Shown here: in pieces, positions 34,870-45,500 of the stretch | How the letters are laid out: each line of letters opens with the position of its first letter | How positions within the stretch are numbered: position 1 is the first letter of the stretch | Assembly (NCBI RefSeq): GCF_026319305.1 | Contig: NZ_JAPDMV010000019.1 | Coordinates: 1 to 59,791, forward strand | Source of the DNA: Methylophaga sp. OBS4 | Lineage (GTDB): Bacteria > Pseudomonadota > Gammaproteobacteria > Nitrosococcales > Methylophagaceae | Length of the DNA stretch: 59,791 bases | Reading direction: 5' to 3' | The notes under the pieces: model-generated | Database searches by the model: none | What the model saw: only the letters and a program-made list of their open reading frames with translations | What the model was told of the DNA's origin: nothing | Made by a program: the position numbers and the translations under genes

Positions 34870-35274
34870 TTAACTCCTTGCTTTTGCCCTCGGTTGCTTG
34901 GACTGTTAATGACATGATGGAGCGGAATTACGGGTTATACCTTGTAAAAAAGTGTTTTTTTCAGGTATCGCCATTACTGACAGGTATGAATATTTGAACA
35001 CTTACATAAGTCTAAAGTTTAAGCAATGAAATTTATCAAACAGGCACAGGATTTTATCAGCACGGCAATGTGCTTTTAGAAATAAAAGTCCATCCGGCGA
35101 TGTATGCAATAAGCGATACTCGGATTAAAATCCGCCACCATGATCTGTAACGTTACGCTACCCGTCTATCTGTCAAATTCTAAAACTTATGTGGATGTAG
35201 TTTCGGACTGCAATGTAGAATAGATGGTTATTTCCCTTTGCAGGGAACTCTCTGAACCCGAACAGGAGTTATGA
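34870..35274. other. divergent intergenic region, no gene
   Basis: It lies between the trehalose operon and mrp, which point away from each other, and so carries both promoters. AT-rich, with no strong palindrome or hairpin seen. The only notable run is TTGTAAAAAAGTGTTTTTTT near 34940. No frame looks coding. Confidence 0.4.
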
Positions 35275-36360
35275 ATGTTAGATCAGTCTCAAATCAAAAA
35301 AATTGTTAACGATTATCAGGATCCGTCCACGTTGATGACGCTGGAAGAAACCAAATCAATCGTTAAAGTGGAACAAGAAGCCGGTAAAGTGAATGTGAAG
35401 GTCACGCTTGGTTATCCGGCAAAAGGCTATATCGAGCAGCTCCAGACTGATTTGACTCAATTGCTCAAACAGCAAACCGGTCTGGATGCGGTTACAGTAG
35501 GCATTGACAGCAAAATTATCAAACATAAAGTCCAGCAGGGCGTGCAGGCACTGGAAAATGTGAAAAACATTATTGCGATTGCCTCAGGTAAAGGCGGTGT
35601 CGGTAAGTCCACGACAGCGGTCAATCTTGCTCTGGCGCTGGCAGCTGAAGGGGCACGTGTCGGTGTGCTGGATGCGGATATTTACGGTCCCAGTCAGCCG
35701 CGTATGCTGGGCACGACCAAACGGCCGGAGTCGGCAGATGGTAAATCTATTGAACCGGTTGAGAGTTATGGCCTGCAAAGCATGTCTATCGGTTTTCTGA
35801 TTGATGAAGAAGAGCCGATGATCTGGCGCGGTCCGATGGTGACTCAGGCTTTGCAACAGATGCTCAGTGATACCAATTGGAGAGAACTGGATTATCTGGT
35901 CATCGATCTGCCGCCCGGCACCGGTGATATCCAGCTGACTTTGTCGCAGAAAGTACCGGTCAGCGGCGCCGTTATTATCACCACTCCGCAGGATATCTCT
36001 TTGCTGGATGCCCGCAAGGCATTGAAGATGTTTGAAAAGGTCAATGTGCCTGTTCTGGGTGTGATTGAAAATATGAGCACGCATATTTGCAGCCAGTGCG
36101 GCCATGAAGAACATATTTTCGGCAGTGGTGGTGGCCAGAGTATGGCCGATCAGTACAATGTCAATCTGCTGGGCAGTCTGCCGCTGGATATCAAAATCCG
36201 GGAAGATGCCGACAGTGGTCAGCCTAGTGTGGTGACTGATCCTGAAGGTGAAATCGCGATGGCTTACCGCGCCATCGCCCGCCGAGTTGCGGCCCGACTG
36301 GCAATACAGGGTAAGGATTATTCTTCTGCATTCCCTGAGATCGTTATCAAGAACGATTAA
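35275..36360 (+). CDS. mrp: Mrp/ApbC iron-sulfur cluster carrier ATPase
   Basis: 361 residues. An N-terminal MIP18/DUF59 domain (about 1-90) is followed by the P-loop ATPase with deviant Walker A ASGKGGVGKSTTAVN near residue 105, DADIYGPSQP and DLPPGTGDIQLTL. The cluster-binding CxxC is in HICSQCGHEEHIF near residue 265. It carries Fe-S clusters to apo-proteins; the family is tied to thiamine synthesis in Salmonella (ApbC), and ThiC at the far end of the window is such a client. GAGTT with a weak ribosome site precedes the ATG. Confidence 0.95.
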   Translation: MLDQSQIKKIVNDYQDPSTLMTLEETKSIVKVEQEAGKVNVKVTLGYPAKGYIEQLQTDLTQLLKQQTGLDAVTVGIDSKIIKHKVQQGVQALENVKNIIAIASGKGGVGKSTTAVNLALALAAEGARVGVLDADIYGPSQPRMLGTTKRPESADGKSIEPVESYGLQSMSIGFLIDEEEPMIWRGPMVTQALQQMLSDTNWRELDYLVIDLPPGTGDIQLTLSQKVPVSGAVIITTPQDISLLDARKALKMFEKVNVPVLGVIENMSTHICSQCGHEEHIFGSGGGQSMADQYNVNLLGSLPLDIKIREDADSGQPSVVTDPEGEIAMAYRAIARRVAARLAIQGKDYSSAFPEIVIKND

Positions 36361-36502
36361 TCACGGCATACCGAAATCACATTGGAAGAGCACTAACTGC
36401 CTACATGAGCTCCCGCAGGGCGGCTTCTTGTCTCGTTGATATCGTGCATTTCCAGGTGGTTTCGGTATAACATTGGGGTCTTTTAAACAAAGCGGCCGAG
36501 AT

Positions 36503-37063
36503 ATGATCAAATCAGATAAATGGATTCGCCGGATGGCGGAGCAGGGTATGATTTCACCATTCGAACCTGGGCAGGTTCGGGATGAGGGCAACGGCAGAAT
36601 CATTTCCTACGGTACGTCCAGCTATGGCTACGATGTGCGCTGTTCCAACGAGTTCAAGATATTCACCAATATCAACTCGGCGATTGTCGATCCAAAGAAT
36701 TTTGATGAAAGCAGCTTTGTTGATGTGACGTCTGATGTCTGCATTATCCCGCCTAATTCCTTTGCCCTGGCACGTACTGTTGAAACCTTTCGTATTCCCC
36801 GCAATGTTTTAACCGTCTGCCTGGGCAAGTCCACCTATGCCCGCTGCGGCATTATTGTGAATGTCACGCCGCTGGAACCGGAATGGGAAGGTCAGGTTAC
36901 CTTGGAGTTTTCAAATACCACACCGCTACCCGCAAAAATCTACGCCAATGAAGGTGTAGCCCAGATGCTGTTCTTTGAGTCGGATGAAGTTTGTGAAACT
37001 TCTTATGCAGACCGCGGAGGCAAATACCAGGGCCAGGCCGGCGTGACTCTGCCAAGATCCTGA
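36503..37063 (+). CDS. dcd: dCTP deaminase
   Basis: 186-residue trimeric deaminase converting dCTP to dUTP for thymidylate synthesis. [11 protein letters not shown] is the standard start. The catalytic region is [20 protein letters not shown] with the conserved Glu, and the substrate-binding stretch is GKSTYARCG. The C-terminal GGKYQGQAG closes over the nucleotide. Length agrees with gammaproteobacterial Dcd (188-193). The start ATG 36503 is preferred over ten extra upstream codons. Confidence 0.96.
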   Translation: MIKSDKWIRRMAEQGMISPFEPGQVRDEGNGRIISYGTSSYGYDVRCSNEFKIFTNINSAIVDPKNFDESSFVDVTSDVCIIPPNSFALARTVETFRIPRNVLTVCLGKSTYARCGIIVNVTPLEPEWEGQVTLEFSNTTPLPAKIYANEGVAQMLFFESDEVCETSYADRGGKYQGQAGVTLPRS

Positions 37064-37071
37064 TTGCTGCC

Positions 37072-38124
37072 ATGTCTGTGGCAGTGCGTTTTCTACGTGG
37101 TATCAAGCTGATTTTTATCAGTGGTTTGTTGCTTGCCTGTACTGGTGAACGAGCTGCAATGCATGAATGGCAACACAGTCATTTAGGCAGCTACGCAGCG
37201 GCGTTTTCGCCGGACAGTCGTTATGTATTGGTGGGGGATACTGATTTACCTGCCAAACTGTGGGATATTGCAGCCGGTAACATCAAATACAGCTGGCAGA
37301 ACCAGCCCGGTAAAGCCGGTACCACAACTGATGTGGGCTTCTCTGCTGATGGTAAAGTCGTTGCTACCTGTGAATCCGAGACCATCGTGTTATGGGATAT
37401 GGCAACAGGTGAACCGATGCTCAGACTGGAATTCCCCTTCACGGTAAAAGATTTGGCATTATCGCCGCAGGGTGATTACCTGCTTTTGGCATTACAGGAC
37501 CGCACGGCGGTGTATTTTGATGTAATCGAAAACCGGGTCGTCCATGTGTTTGAACATGATGGTGAAGCGGTCAACTCACCGATTAACCAGCTGATCAACA
37601 CCGTTGCTATCTCAGCTGATGGCAAATACGGCCTGACCGGCGGCGATGATCACACGGCCAGGTTATGGAATCTGGACAGCGGTGAACAAATACGGCAATG
37701 GCTACACGGGAGCAGTGTCAGTCTGGTGTCATTTGATCCGCTGGGCGGATTTGTTATCAGCAGCGCCGGCAACGATCAGGCCCGGTTATGGAATCTGCAC
37801 AGCGGAGAGCAAATCGCCGTACTCAATACTTCACCGTTAGGTATTGATGGTATCTGGGCCGACTTTCCGGTTTTTAAAACCACCACTACAGCGGTTAATT
37901 ATTCTGCCGATAATCGGTTTATCGTCACCGGGCATCCCAATCAGCAGATCTGTGTCTGGCGTGCGCAAAATGGTGCGAATGTTGACTGCTGGCAAACGCC
38001 CAGACGTCAGGCTTTAAGACCCGGTGTGGTGTTACAGGCCGTGGCTTTTGATGCTGAGGGTCAGGCGGTATACAGTGAAGCAGGGAACGGGCTGGCACAA
38101 AAGTGGAGTTTTGATCATGACTGA
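37072..38124 (+). CDS. WD40-repeat lipoprotein
   Basis: 350 residues. The N-terminal signal ends in a lipobox, GLLLAC at about residues 18-23, so Cys23 should be lipidated. The mature part is a beta-propeller of about six to seven WD40-like blades ending in LWD, LWN or VWR: KLWDIAAGN, VLWDMATGE, YFDVIENR, RLWNLDSGE, RLWNLHSGE, CVWRAQNGA, KWSFDHD. It is probably an envelope scaffold protein; partner unknown. It starts 8 bases after dcd and overlaps the next gene by 8 bases, so it is embedded in a housekeeping run. Confidence 0.85.
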   Translation: MSVAVRFLRGIKLIFISGLLLACTGERAAMHEWQHSHLGSYAAAFSPDSRYVLVGDTDLPAKLWDIAAGNIKYSWQNQPGKAGTTTDVGFSADGKVVATCESETIVLWDMATGEPMLRLEFPFTVKDLALSPQGDYLLLALQDRTAVYFDVIENRVVHVFEHDGEAVNSPINQLINTVAISADGKYGLTGGDDHTARLWNLDSGEQIRQWLHGSSVSLVSFDPLGGFVISSAGNDQARLWNLHSGEQIAVLNTSPLGIDGIWADFPVFKTTTTAVNYSADNRFIVTGHPNQQICVWRAQNGANVDCWQTPRRQALRPGVVLQAVAFDAEGQAVYSEAGNGLAQKWSFDHD

Positions 38125-38449
38125 AGCTTTGTTGAAGTTGGTGTTTTTTGTACCTGAATCACACAAGGAAGTCGTTAAACAAGCTATTTTTGCCGCGGGG
38201 GCCGGGCGTTATGAAGGCTATGATTGCTGTAGCTGGGAAACACAAGGACAAGGCCAGTTCAGGCCTTTGACGGGCAGTCAGCCCTTTATCGGTGAACAGG
38301 ACAAAGTCGAGATTGTGCCCGAGTTTCGGGTGGAAACTATCTGTCCCGAGTCGCAGATAAAAACCATTCTGGAGGCATTGATCGCCGCCCACCCCTATGA
38401 AACCCCGGCCTATGAGGTCTGGTCTGTAAAGACACTGGACGATTTCTGA
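38117..38449 (+). CDS. NIF3/YqfO-like domain protein
   Basis: 110 residues with the CutA1-like insert domain found in YqfO/NIF3 proteins: KLVFFVPESHKEVVKQAIFAAGAGRYEGYDCCSW, then QPFIGEQDKVE and ALIAAHPYETPAYEVW. The HPYE motif is the family hallmark. Stand-alone copies are widespread and of unknown function, with metal binding suspected. ATG 38117 overlaps the preceding gene by 8 bases. Confidence 0.85.
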   Translation: MTEALLKLVFFVPESHKEVVKQAIFAAGAGRYEGYDCCSWETQGQGQFRPLTGSQPFIGEQDKVEIVPEFRVETICPESQIKTILEALIAAHPYETPAYEVWSVKTLDDF

Positions 38450-38467
38450 ATAGAAGAGCAAATTGAA

Positions 38468-41131
38468 ATGGATGAATCGGCAACTGAACAGCCACCCAAG
38501 GTGACCCTGCTGGCAGATTATCAAAAACCCGCCTATTTGATTGATGAGGTTTTACTGCAATTTGACCTGGATGCTGCCACCACCCGGGTAACCAGTACGC
38601 TCAAAATACGTAAAAATCCGCAAGGCCCCCCTCAGGCCGATTGTGTTCTCGACGGTGAAGACCTGACTTTGCTTGCTATCAGACTCAACGGCCAGGAGCT
38701 CAAAGGCAACCAGTATCAGCGCACGGCTAAGCAATTATTACTGCCACAGGTGCCGGACAAGTTCGAACTGGAAATTGTTACCGAAATCCATCCCGAGCAA
38801 AACACCGCTTTGGAAGGGCTTTATTATTCCGGTTCAATTCTGTGTACGCAGTGTGAAGCGGAAGGTTTCCGCCGTATAACCTACTACCCGGATCGCCCTG
38901 ATGTGATGGCGGTATTTACCGTCACTATTGTGGCTGAGCGTGAAAAATGGCCGGTGATGCTGGCCAACGGTAACCTTGAAGATCAGGGGTGCTTTGATGA
39001 CGGTCGTCACTGGGTTCGCTGGCATGATCCGTACCCGAAGCCCAGTTATCTGTTTGCGTTGGTAGCCGGTGACCTGCATTGCCAGCAGGACAAATTTGTC
39101 ACGATGAGTGGCCGTGAAGTGGCACTGCGCATCTATGTCGATCCGGAAAACAAACACAAGTGTGAGCATGCCCTGAACTCGCTCAAACAGGCGATGCAGT
39201 GGGACGAACAAACCTATGGCCGTGAATACGATCTGGACGTGTTCATGATCGTCGCAGTCAATGATTTCAATATGGGGGCCATGGAAAACAAGGGTCTGAA
39301 CATTTTCAATGCTGCCTGTGTGCTTGCCAGTCAGGAAACGGCCACGGATGATGATTTTTACACTATCCAGAGCATTGTCGGCCATGAGTATTTTCATAAC
39401 TGGTCAGGTAACAGGGTCACCTGCCGTGACTGGTTCCAGCTGAGTTTGAAAGAAGGTTTTACCGTGATGCGGGATCAGAGTTTCAGCGCTGATCTGAACT
39501 CTGCCGCGGTGCAACGCATTGATGCCGTCAATCAACTGCGCAGCATGCAGTTTGCCGAAGATGACGGTCCCATGGCCCATCCGGTTAGACCTGATTCTTA
39601 TATCGAAATCAGTAACTTCTATACCGTGACCATTTATGAAAAAGGTGCTGAAGTCGTACGCATGATCAAAACACTGGTCGGTGATGAAGGTTTCAGACAC
39701 GGTACGGATTTGTATTTCGAGCGTCATGACGGGCAGGCCGTGACTACCGATGACTTTGTCAAAGCGATGGAAGACGCCAATAATATCGATCTGAGTCAGT
39801 TCAGACGCTGGTACGAGCAGGCGGGTACACCTCAGCTCACTATCGCCACCGATTATAATCCACTGAAACACCGCTTCAGCTTATCAGTCAGTCAAAGCTG
39901 CCCGCCGACACCGGGGCAGCCCACTAAAAAACCGTTTCATATCCCGCTAGCGGTGGGGCTGCTGGATAAAACCGGACAGCGCCTGCCGATGCAGCTGGCA
40001 GGAGAAGCCAAGCCATACAACGGCGATACGCGGGTGTTATCGGTTACCGAGACGAGCCAGACATTCGAATTTATCAATGTGAATTTTGAACCGGTCGCCT
40101 CCGTACTGCGCGGTTTTTCGGCACCGGTCAAACTCAATTATGCTCTGAGCAATCATCAGCTGGCATTTTTGATGGCAGAAGATCCCGATAGCTTTAACCG
40201 TTGGGATGCCGGACAGAAACTGTTTATCAATGTTTTATTATCGTTGCTCAGCGATATTCAGCAGCAAAGACCACTGATTCTGTCACCGTTACTGGTCAAC
40301 CAGTTTCAGCGGATACTGACAGATCAACAAACCGATCAGGCATTGATTGCCAAAATGCTGACCCTGCCCAGCGAAAATTATCTGGCAGCGCAGATGAAAA
40401 CCCCCGATGTTGATGCGATTCATCAGGCCCGTGAATTTGTTAAAAAAACATTGGCTACTGCTCTTGCTGAGCAGTTCAATGCCGTTTATCAACGCCTTAG
40501 CGGTAAAACCGAATATCAGTTCAACGCGCAGGAAATGGCAAAACGCAGCTTGAAAAACCTGTGCCTGTCCTATCTGGTCGCCAGTGGTGATCCGATGCAG
40601 GTGCAGCGTTGTCTGCGGCAGATGAAGCTGGCGGATAATATGACTGATCTGCTGGCCGGTTTACGATTGATGGTCGATCAGGCGGGACCTGAACGGGAAC
40701 ACGCTCTGCGAGCGTTTTATGAACAATGGCAGCATGACCGTCAGGTGGTCGACAAGTGGCTGTCAGTGCAAGCCTTGTCAAAATTGCCTGATACCCTGCT
40801 GCGGGTAAAAGGTCTGATGAAACATGCGGCCTTTAATATAAAAAATCCGAACAATGTAAGAGCGCTGATAGGGTCATTCTGTCGCAATAATCCCTTACAT
40901 TTCCATGCCAAAGACGGTTCCGGTTATCGGTTTCTGGCCGAACAGATCCTGGTTCTGGATAAACTCAATCCTCAGGTGGCCGCGCGTATGCTGGGGGCGA
41001 TGAATTCCTGGCGCCGCTATGATAAACAACGACAGCAACTGATGAAGCAGACACTGGAGAATATTGCCGAGCAGAAAGAACTGTCGGCTGAAGTTTATGA
41101 GATTGTGACCAAATACCTGGCGGACGACTGA
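38468..41131 (+). CDS. pepN: aminopeptidase N
   Basis: 887-residue M1 zinc metallopeptidase that removes N-terminal residues from peptides in the cytoplasm. The exopeptidase signature GAMEN is at residues 270-274. The zinc site is HEYFHNWSGNRVTCRDWF starting at residue 306 with the third ligand Glu in LKEGFTV. The DUF3458 and C-terminal helical domains are complete (E. coli 870). It starts 18 bases after the NIF3-like gene. Confidence 0.97.
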   Translation: MDESATEQPPKVTLLADYQKPAYLIDEVLLQFDLDAATTRVTSTLKIRKNPQGPPQADCVLDGEDLTLLAIRLNGQELKGNQYQRTAKQLLLPQVPDKFELEIVTEIHPEQNTALEGLYYSGSILCTQCEAEGFRRITYYPDRPDVMAVFTVTIVAEREKWPVMLANGNLEDQGCFDDGRHWVRWHDPYPKPSYLFALVAGDLHCQQDKFVTMSGREVALRIYVDPENKHKCEHALNSLKQAMQWDEQTYGREYDLDVFMIVAVNDFNMGAMENKGLNIFNAACVLASQETATDDDFYTIQSIVGHEYFHNWSGNRVTCRDWFQLSLKEGFTVMRDQSFSADLNSAAVQRIDAVNQLRSMQFAEDDGPMAHPVRPDSYIEISNFYTVTIYEKGAEVVRMIKTLVGDEGFRHGTDLYFERHDGQAVTTDDFVKAMEDANNIDLSQFRRWYEQAGTPQLTIATDYNPLKHRFSLSVSQSCPPTPGQPTKKPFHIPLAVGLLDKTGQRLPMQLAGEAKPYNGDTRVLSVTETSQTFEFINVNFEPVASVLRGFSAPVKLNYALSNHQLAFLMAEDPDSFNRWDAGQKLFINVLLSLLSDIQQQRPLILSPLLVNQFQRILTDQQTDQALIAKMLTLPSENYLAAQMKTPDVDAIHQAREFVKKTLATALAEQFNAVYQRLSGKTEYQFNAQEMAKRSLKNLCLSYLVASGDPMQVQRCLRQMKLADNMTDLLAGLRLMVDQAGPEREHALRAFYEQWQHDRQVVDKWLSVQALSKLPDTLLRVKGLMKHAAFNIKNPNNVRALIGSFCRNNPLHFHAKDGSGYRFLAEQILVLDKLNPQVAARMLGAMNSWRRYDKQRQQLMKQTLENIAEQKELSAEVYEIVTKYLADD

Positions 41132-41133
41132 CG

Positions 41134-41556
41134 ATGTTTTCACTACATGGCAGACTGGCACAGGACTGTTTCACTTTAGGACAATTTGCGTTGTCCGAAG
41201 TGTTGTTAATGAATGATTATCGTTATCCGTGGGTGATACTGGTGCCTCGGCGTGCCGATATCAGCGAAATTTATCAGCTGACGGTAGCGGAACAGCAGCA
41301 ACTGCTACACGAGTCCAGTTTCGTGGCGAGCCAGATGGCAACTTACTTCAAGGCGGATAAAATGAATATAGCCGCATTGGGTAATGTGGTGCCGCAACTG
41401 CATTTGCATCACATCGCGCGATATAAAACCGATGCCAGCTGGCCGGATCCCGTGTGGGGCAAAGGGCAGGCTGAACCATATGGTGAACAAGCCAGGCAGG
41501 ATGCAATTCAGCAGTTACAGGCGTTATTTGCCGATTTGATGCAAGATGGTCAATGA
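41134..41556 (+). CDS. HIT-family protein
   Basis: 140-residue histidine-triad nucleotide-binding protein. The triad is in QLHLHHIARYKTD near residues 87-99 (H-x-H-x-H variant QLHLHHI). WVILVPRRADISEIYQL is the preceding strand-helix. Members hydrolyse nucleotide phosphoramidates or dinucleotides. ATG two bases after the pepN stop; overlaps the next gene by 11 bases. Confidence 0.9.
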   Translation: MFSLHGRLAQDCFTLGQFALSEVLLMNDYRYPWVILVPRRADISEIYQLTVAEQQQLLHESSFVASQMATYFKADKMNIAALGNVVPQLHLHHIARYKTDASWPDPVWGKGQAEPYGEQARQDAIQQLQALFADLMQDGQ

Positions 41557-41773
41557 ACTTCGTTTTTATCTCCATCTCAGCCGCACGCAAGCATTAAGCT
41601 ATTATCAGGGCCATGCCCGATCAGTCGTGGTGACCGCTGAAAACGGGCAGCGTATCCGCTTTCCGGCGGAACATATCCGGCCTTTTGTCGAAGCCGATGG
41701 TGTGCAAGGTTATTTCAGCATTCAGTTTGATAAAAATAATAAACTGATGGGGCTCAAGCGCCTGCATTGTTAA
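41546..41773 (+). CDS. DUF2835-like small protein
   Basis: 75 residues. FYLHLSRTQALSYYQGHARSVVVTAENGQRI, then RFPAEHIRPFVEADGVQGYFSIQFD, matches the pattern I know as DUF2835, a short beta-rich gammaproteobacterial family with no assigned function. Coupled to the HIT gene by overlap. The 3' end overlaps, on the other strand, the tail of an EAL-domain remnant. Confidence 0.85.
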   Translation: MVNELRFYLHLSRTQALSYYQGHARSVVVTAENGQRIRFPAEHIRPFVEADGVQGYFSIQFDKNNKLMGLKRLHC

Positions 41774-41915
41774 TCAAAATCAAGGGGCCGGACAACATAT
41801 GTTCCTGTGGTTTGCCGATGTAATAGCCCTGAGTGTAATCAACACCAAGCGCCTGTAACATGGCCAAAGTTTGTGCATTTTCAACAAGCTCGGCCACCAT
41901 TTTGTTTCCCCAAGC
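41755..41915 (-). pseudogene. C-terminal remnant of an EAL-domain phosphodiesterase
   Basis: Read on the minus strand, AWGNKMVAELVENAQTLAML followed by QALGVDYTQGYYIGKPQ is the end of an EAL cyclic-di-GMP phosphodiesterase (the K, the VAE-VEN and the YxQGYxIGKP motifs). Everything upstream of it, including the EAL motif itself and the catalytic core, is missing. The remnant ends by running into the DUF2835-like gene tail and is flanked upstream by the CCACGG hairpin at 41971-41994, which may mark the deletion edge. Confidence 0.85.
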
Positions 41916-41970
41916 CTTTGGTAATTGTGACTTAGGCCTGAACGAACAGGCGATCCTCGGCATTGGGCTG

Positions 41971-41994
41971 GTTCCCATGGTCCTCCGTGGGAAC
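41971..41994 (+). repeat. CCACGG hairpin repeat beside the EAL remnant
   Basis: GTTCCCATGG, TCCT and CCGTGGGAAC form a 10-bp stem with one mismatch. It is the reverse-strand version of the CCACGGAGGACC core seen at 46549-46576. Confidence 0.75.
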
Positions 41995-42007
41995 GATTTA
42001 GACCTGA

Positions 42008-42439
42008 TTATTTGCTTTTGTTTTTGACGACGATTAATTGTGTTTGTGAAATCATATCGGGCCAGCTTTGTTTGTCTTTCCCCAGCCATTGCCACCAGAA
42101 ACCAAGGCCCAGGCAAAGCCATGAAACCAGTGCGGCGGCAAATCGCAGACTGGCTTGTTTCCAGGTGACTTCACGCTGTTGCTGACCAATCAGATAAACT
42201 TTCCAGGCGCGCATACCCAGCGTCTGACCGCCGTGCGTCCAGAACCAGCCATAAAAAAACAAGCTCACCATCAGCAGATAAAACAGAAACAGTGGATTAC
42301 TTGCGCCGATAGCCTGCCCGCCATTGATAACAACGGGGATAACAGTTGCCAGGAATAAAGCGGACAGTAACAACAGTAGGTCATAGAGCATGACCATCAG
42401 CTGGCGGAACAAGCCGGGACGGGGATAAGATTCAGTCAT
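42008..42439 (-). CDS. RDD-family membrane protein
   Basis: 143 residues. The family name motif appears degenerate: the first helix region has RQLMVMLYDLLLLLSALFLA with a conserved Arg and Asp, followed by a second hydrophobic span (FLFYLLMVSLFFYGWFW), the loop GGQTLGMRAWKVYLIGQ, and a third helix around WKQASLRFAAALVSWLCLGL. GQTLGMRAW is characteristic. Members may be transporters or membrane helpers; function unknown. Divergent from purL with 124 bases between. Confidence 0.85.
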   Translation of the reverse strand: MTESYPRPGLFRQLMVMLYDLLLLLSALFLATVIPVVINGGQAIGASNPLFLFYLLMVSLFFYGWFWTHGGQTLGMRAWKVYLIGQQQREVTWKQASLRFAAALVSWLCLGLGFWWQWLGKDKQSWPDMISQTQLIVVKNKSK

Positions 42440-42491
42440 TATTAACCTGATTTTGGTGTAATTTATTTGGGCATTAAAGCCGGGTCCATAG

Positions 42492-42508
42492 ACTCATAAA
42501 TTATGAGT
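42492..42508 (+). promoter_or_regulatory. palindrome upstream of purL
   Basis: ACTCATAA, A, TTATGAGT is a perfect 8-bp inverted repeat around one central base, 55 bases before the purL start codon. It could be an operator for purL or for the divergent RDD gene. It does not match the PurR box of E. coli. Confidence 0.4.
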
Positions 42509-42563
42509 TTCATTACCAGTTAAAGTATCATTATCGCTTTAATTTATCTGAATTGGGATCCGC

Positions 42564-45500
42564 ATGCTGCAATTGATTGGCCGTCAGGCTTTTTCTGCTT
42601 TCCGTCTGGAGAAATTACTCAGCGCGATTCAGGCTGAAGTAGCAACCGTATCAGCTATCAGAACTGAATACCGTTATTTTGTCGAGATTGATGGTGAGTG
42701 CAGACTACCCGCTGCAGAACAGAATATAGTCGAAACATTGCTGGAAGCGCAATCAGGCGACAGCGAAGCGATGGCTGGCGAAGCCTTTTTCCTGGTGACG
42801 CCGCGTCCCGGTACGATTTCTCCCTGGTCAAGCAAAGCTACCGATATCACTGTTAACAGTGGTGTGAAAAATGTCGAGCGCATCGAGCGTGGCGTAGCCT
42901 TTTTTGTCAAAAGCAGTGAAGAACTGAACGCTTCTCAGAGGCAGCACATCGCCAGACATCTGCACGACAGAATGATCGAGTCCGTATTCGAAACAGTGGA
43001 TGACGCTGATCGTTTGTTTATGCATGGCGCATCGCGCCCGCTGGTGTCAGTGGATATTCTCAATGGCGGCCGTGAAGCGTTGGTGGCCGCGAATAAGAAT
43101 ATGGGGCTGGCGCTGGCGGAAGATGAAGTTGATTATCTGTTTGATAATTTCACCATGCTGGCTCGCAACCCCAATGACATTGAACTGATGATGTTTGCGC
43201 AGGCAAACTCCGAACATTGCCGCCATAAAATTTTCCGTGCTGACTGGATCATTGACGGCGAAACCCAGCCGCATACGTTGTTTAACATGATCCGCAACAC
43301 CCATGATAAAAATCCGGAAGGTGTGGTAACGGCATACAGTGATAACTCATCGGTGATTGAAGGGTTGCGCAGCCACCGTTTTCAGGTGGATATGGCCACA
43401 GGCCAGTATCACTATGAAGGCGAAGTGCAACACATCCTGATGAAGGTGGAAACCCATAACCACCCGACGGCTATTTCGCCCTTTCCCGGTGCTGCAACAG
43501 GGGCGGGCGGTGAAATTCGTGATGAAGGGGCTACCGGTCGTGGCTCCAAACCCAAAGCCGGTCTGACCGGATTCTCCGTATCCAACCTGGAAATCCCCGG
43601 TTTTGAACAACCCTGGGAAACCCCTTACGGCAAGCCGGCACGTATGGCATCCGCACGTGAAATCATGATTGATGGCCCATTGGGGGGCGCGGCATTTAAT
43701 AACGAGTTTGGCCGCCCTAATCTGTGCGGTTATTTCCGTACTTATGAAGTTCATATCCCCAGTAAAGACGGTTTTGAAGTGCGCGGTTATCACAAACCGA
43801 TCATGGTCGCGGGTGGCATGGGGTCGATTCGTCCGCAGCATGTGAAAAAAGGCATTATGGATCCGGGCATGCAACTGATTGTGTTGGGCGGCCCGGCGAT
43901 GCTGATTGGCCTTGGCGGCGGTGCGGCTTCATCTGTCACGTCAGGCACCAGTGACGAAGGTCTGGACTTTGCTTCTGTGCAACGTGGTAATCCGGAAATG
44001 GAACGCCGTTGTCAGGAGGTGATTGACCGTTGCGTCGCCTTGGGCGAGGACAATCCGATTATTGCCATTCACGATGTCGGTGCCGGTGGCCTGTCCAATG
44101 CTTTCCCTGAACTGGTTGATGACAGCGGCCGTGGCGGACGTTTTGAGTTGCGGGTGATTCCTAACGACGAATCCAGCATGTCACCGATGGAAATCTGGTG
44201 TAACGAGTCTCAGGAACGTTATGTGCTGGGTATTCATCCGGACCGCGTTGATGAATTTCAGGCGATTTGTGAGCGTGAACGTTGTCCTTGGGCCATTGTC
44301 GGTGAAACTACCGAAGAAGAGCATTTATTGCTGGGCGATGCCGACAATGAAACCTTGCCGATTGATATGCCGTTGTCTCTGCTATTAGGTAAACCGCCTA
44401 AAATGCTGCGTAATGTAACCCATCAAAACAAACAGTATCCTGAACTCGACTTCACCGGTATTGCAGCTGAACATGCCTTGGAGAGGGTGCTGAAGCTACC
44501 CACCGTGGCCAGCAAAAACTTCCTGATCACCATTGGTGACCGCAGTGTCACCGGCCTGGTGGCCCGTGATCAAATGGTAGGCCCATGGCAGGTGCCGGTT
44601 GCCGATTGTGCCGTCACTTTGGCTGATTATCATGATTACCTGGGTGAAGCCATGGCTATGGGGGAGCGTGCCCCGCTGGCGGTGATTAATGCACCGGCAT
44701 CAGGCCGTATGGCCGTCGGTGAGGCGATTACCAATATTGCCGCGGCCAGGATTGAAAAACTCAGTGATATCAAACTGTCGGCCAACTGGATGGCAGCCTG
44801 TAGTCATCCGGGTGAAGACGCCTTGTTGTATGACACGGTAAAAGCGGTCGGCATGGAGCTGTGTCCGGAACTGGATATTGCTATTCCGGTCGGTAAAGAT
44901 TCACTGTCGATGAAAACCGTCTGGGATGAGAAGGGCGAGACCAAAGCCGTCATCTCACCTTTGTCTTTGATCATCAGTGCTTTTACGCCAGTTACCGATG
45001 CAATGAAAACCAGCACGCCGCAACTGCGCACTGACAAGGGTGATACCGATCTGATTTATATCGATTTGGGTCATGGTCAAAACCGGCTGGGTGCGTCCGC
45101 GCTGGCACAAGTATTCAACCAGGTCGGCCGCAAAGGACCGGATCTGGATAAAGCCGTCATGCTCAAACAGTTTTTTAATGCCATTCAGCAATTGAAACAG
45201 GACGATCTGATCCTTGCTTACCATGATCGTGGTGATGGCGGTCTGGTGGTGACGCTGGCGGAAATGTCCTTTGCCGGTCATTGCGGTGTGGACATTGAAT
45301 TCGACGGTCTGGGTAAAACGCTGCCGGTTTTGTTCAACGAAGAACTGGGCGCCGTGATTCAAGTGCGTCATAGCGATGTGGAAGATGTGTTGTCTGTACT
45401 GAGGGAACATGATCTGGCCGGCATTTCACACGTTATCGGTACGCTCAATGACCAGCAGCGTATCCGCATTAAGGTCGATGGCGAATTGGTGGTCGATCAG

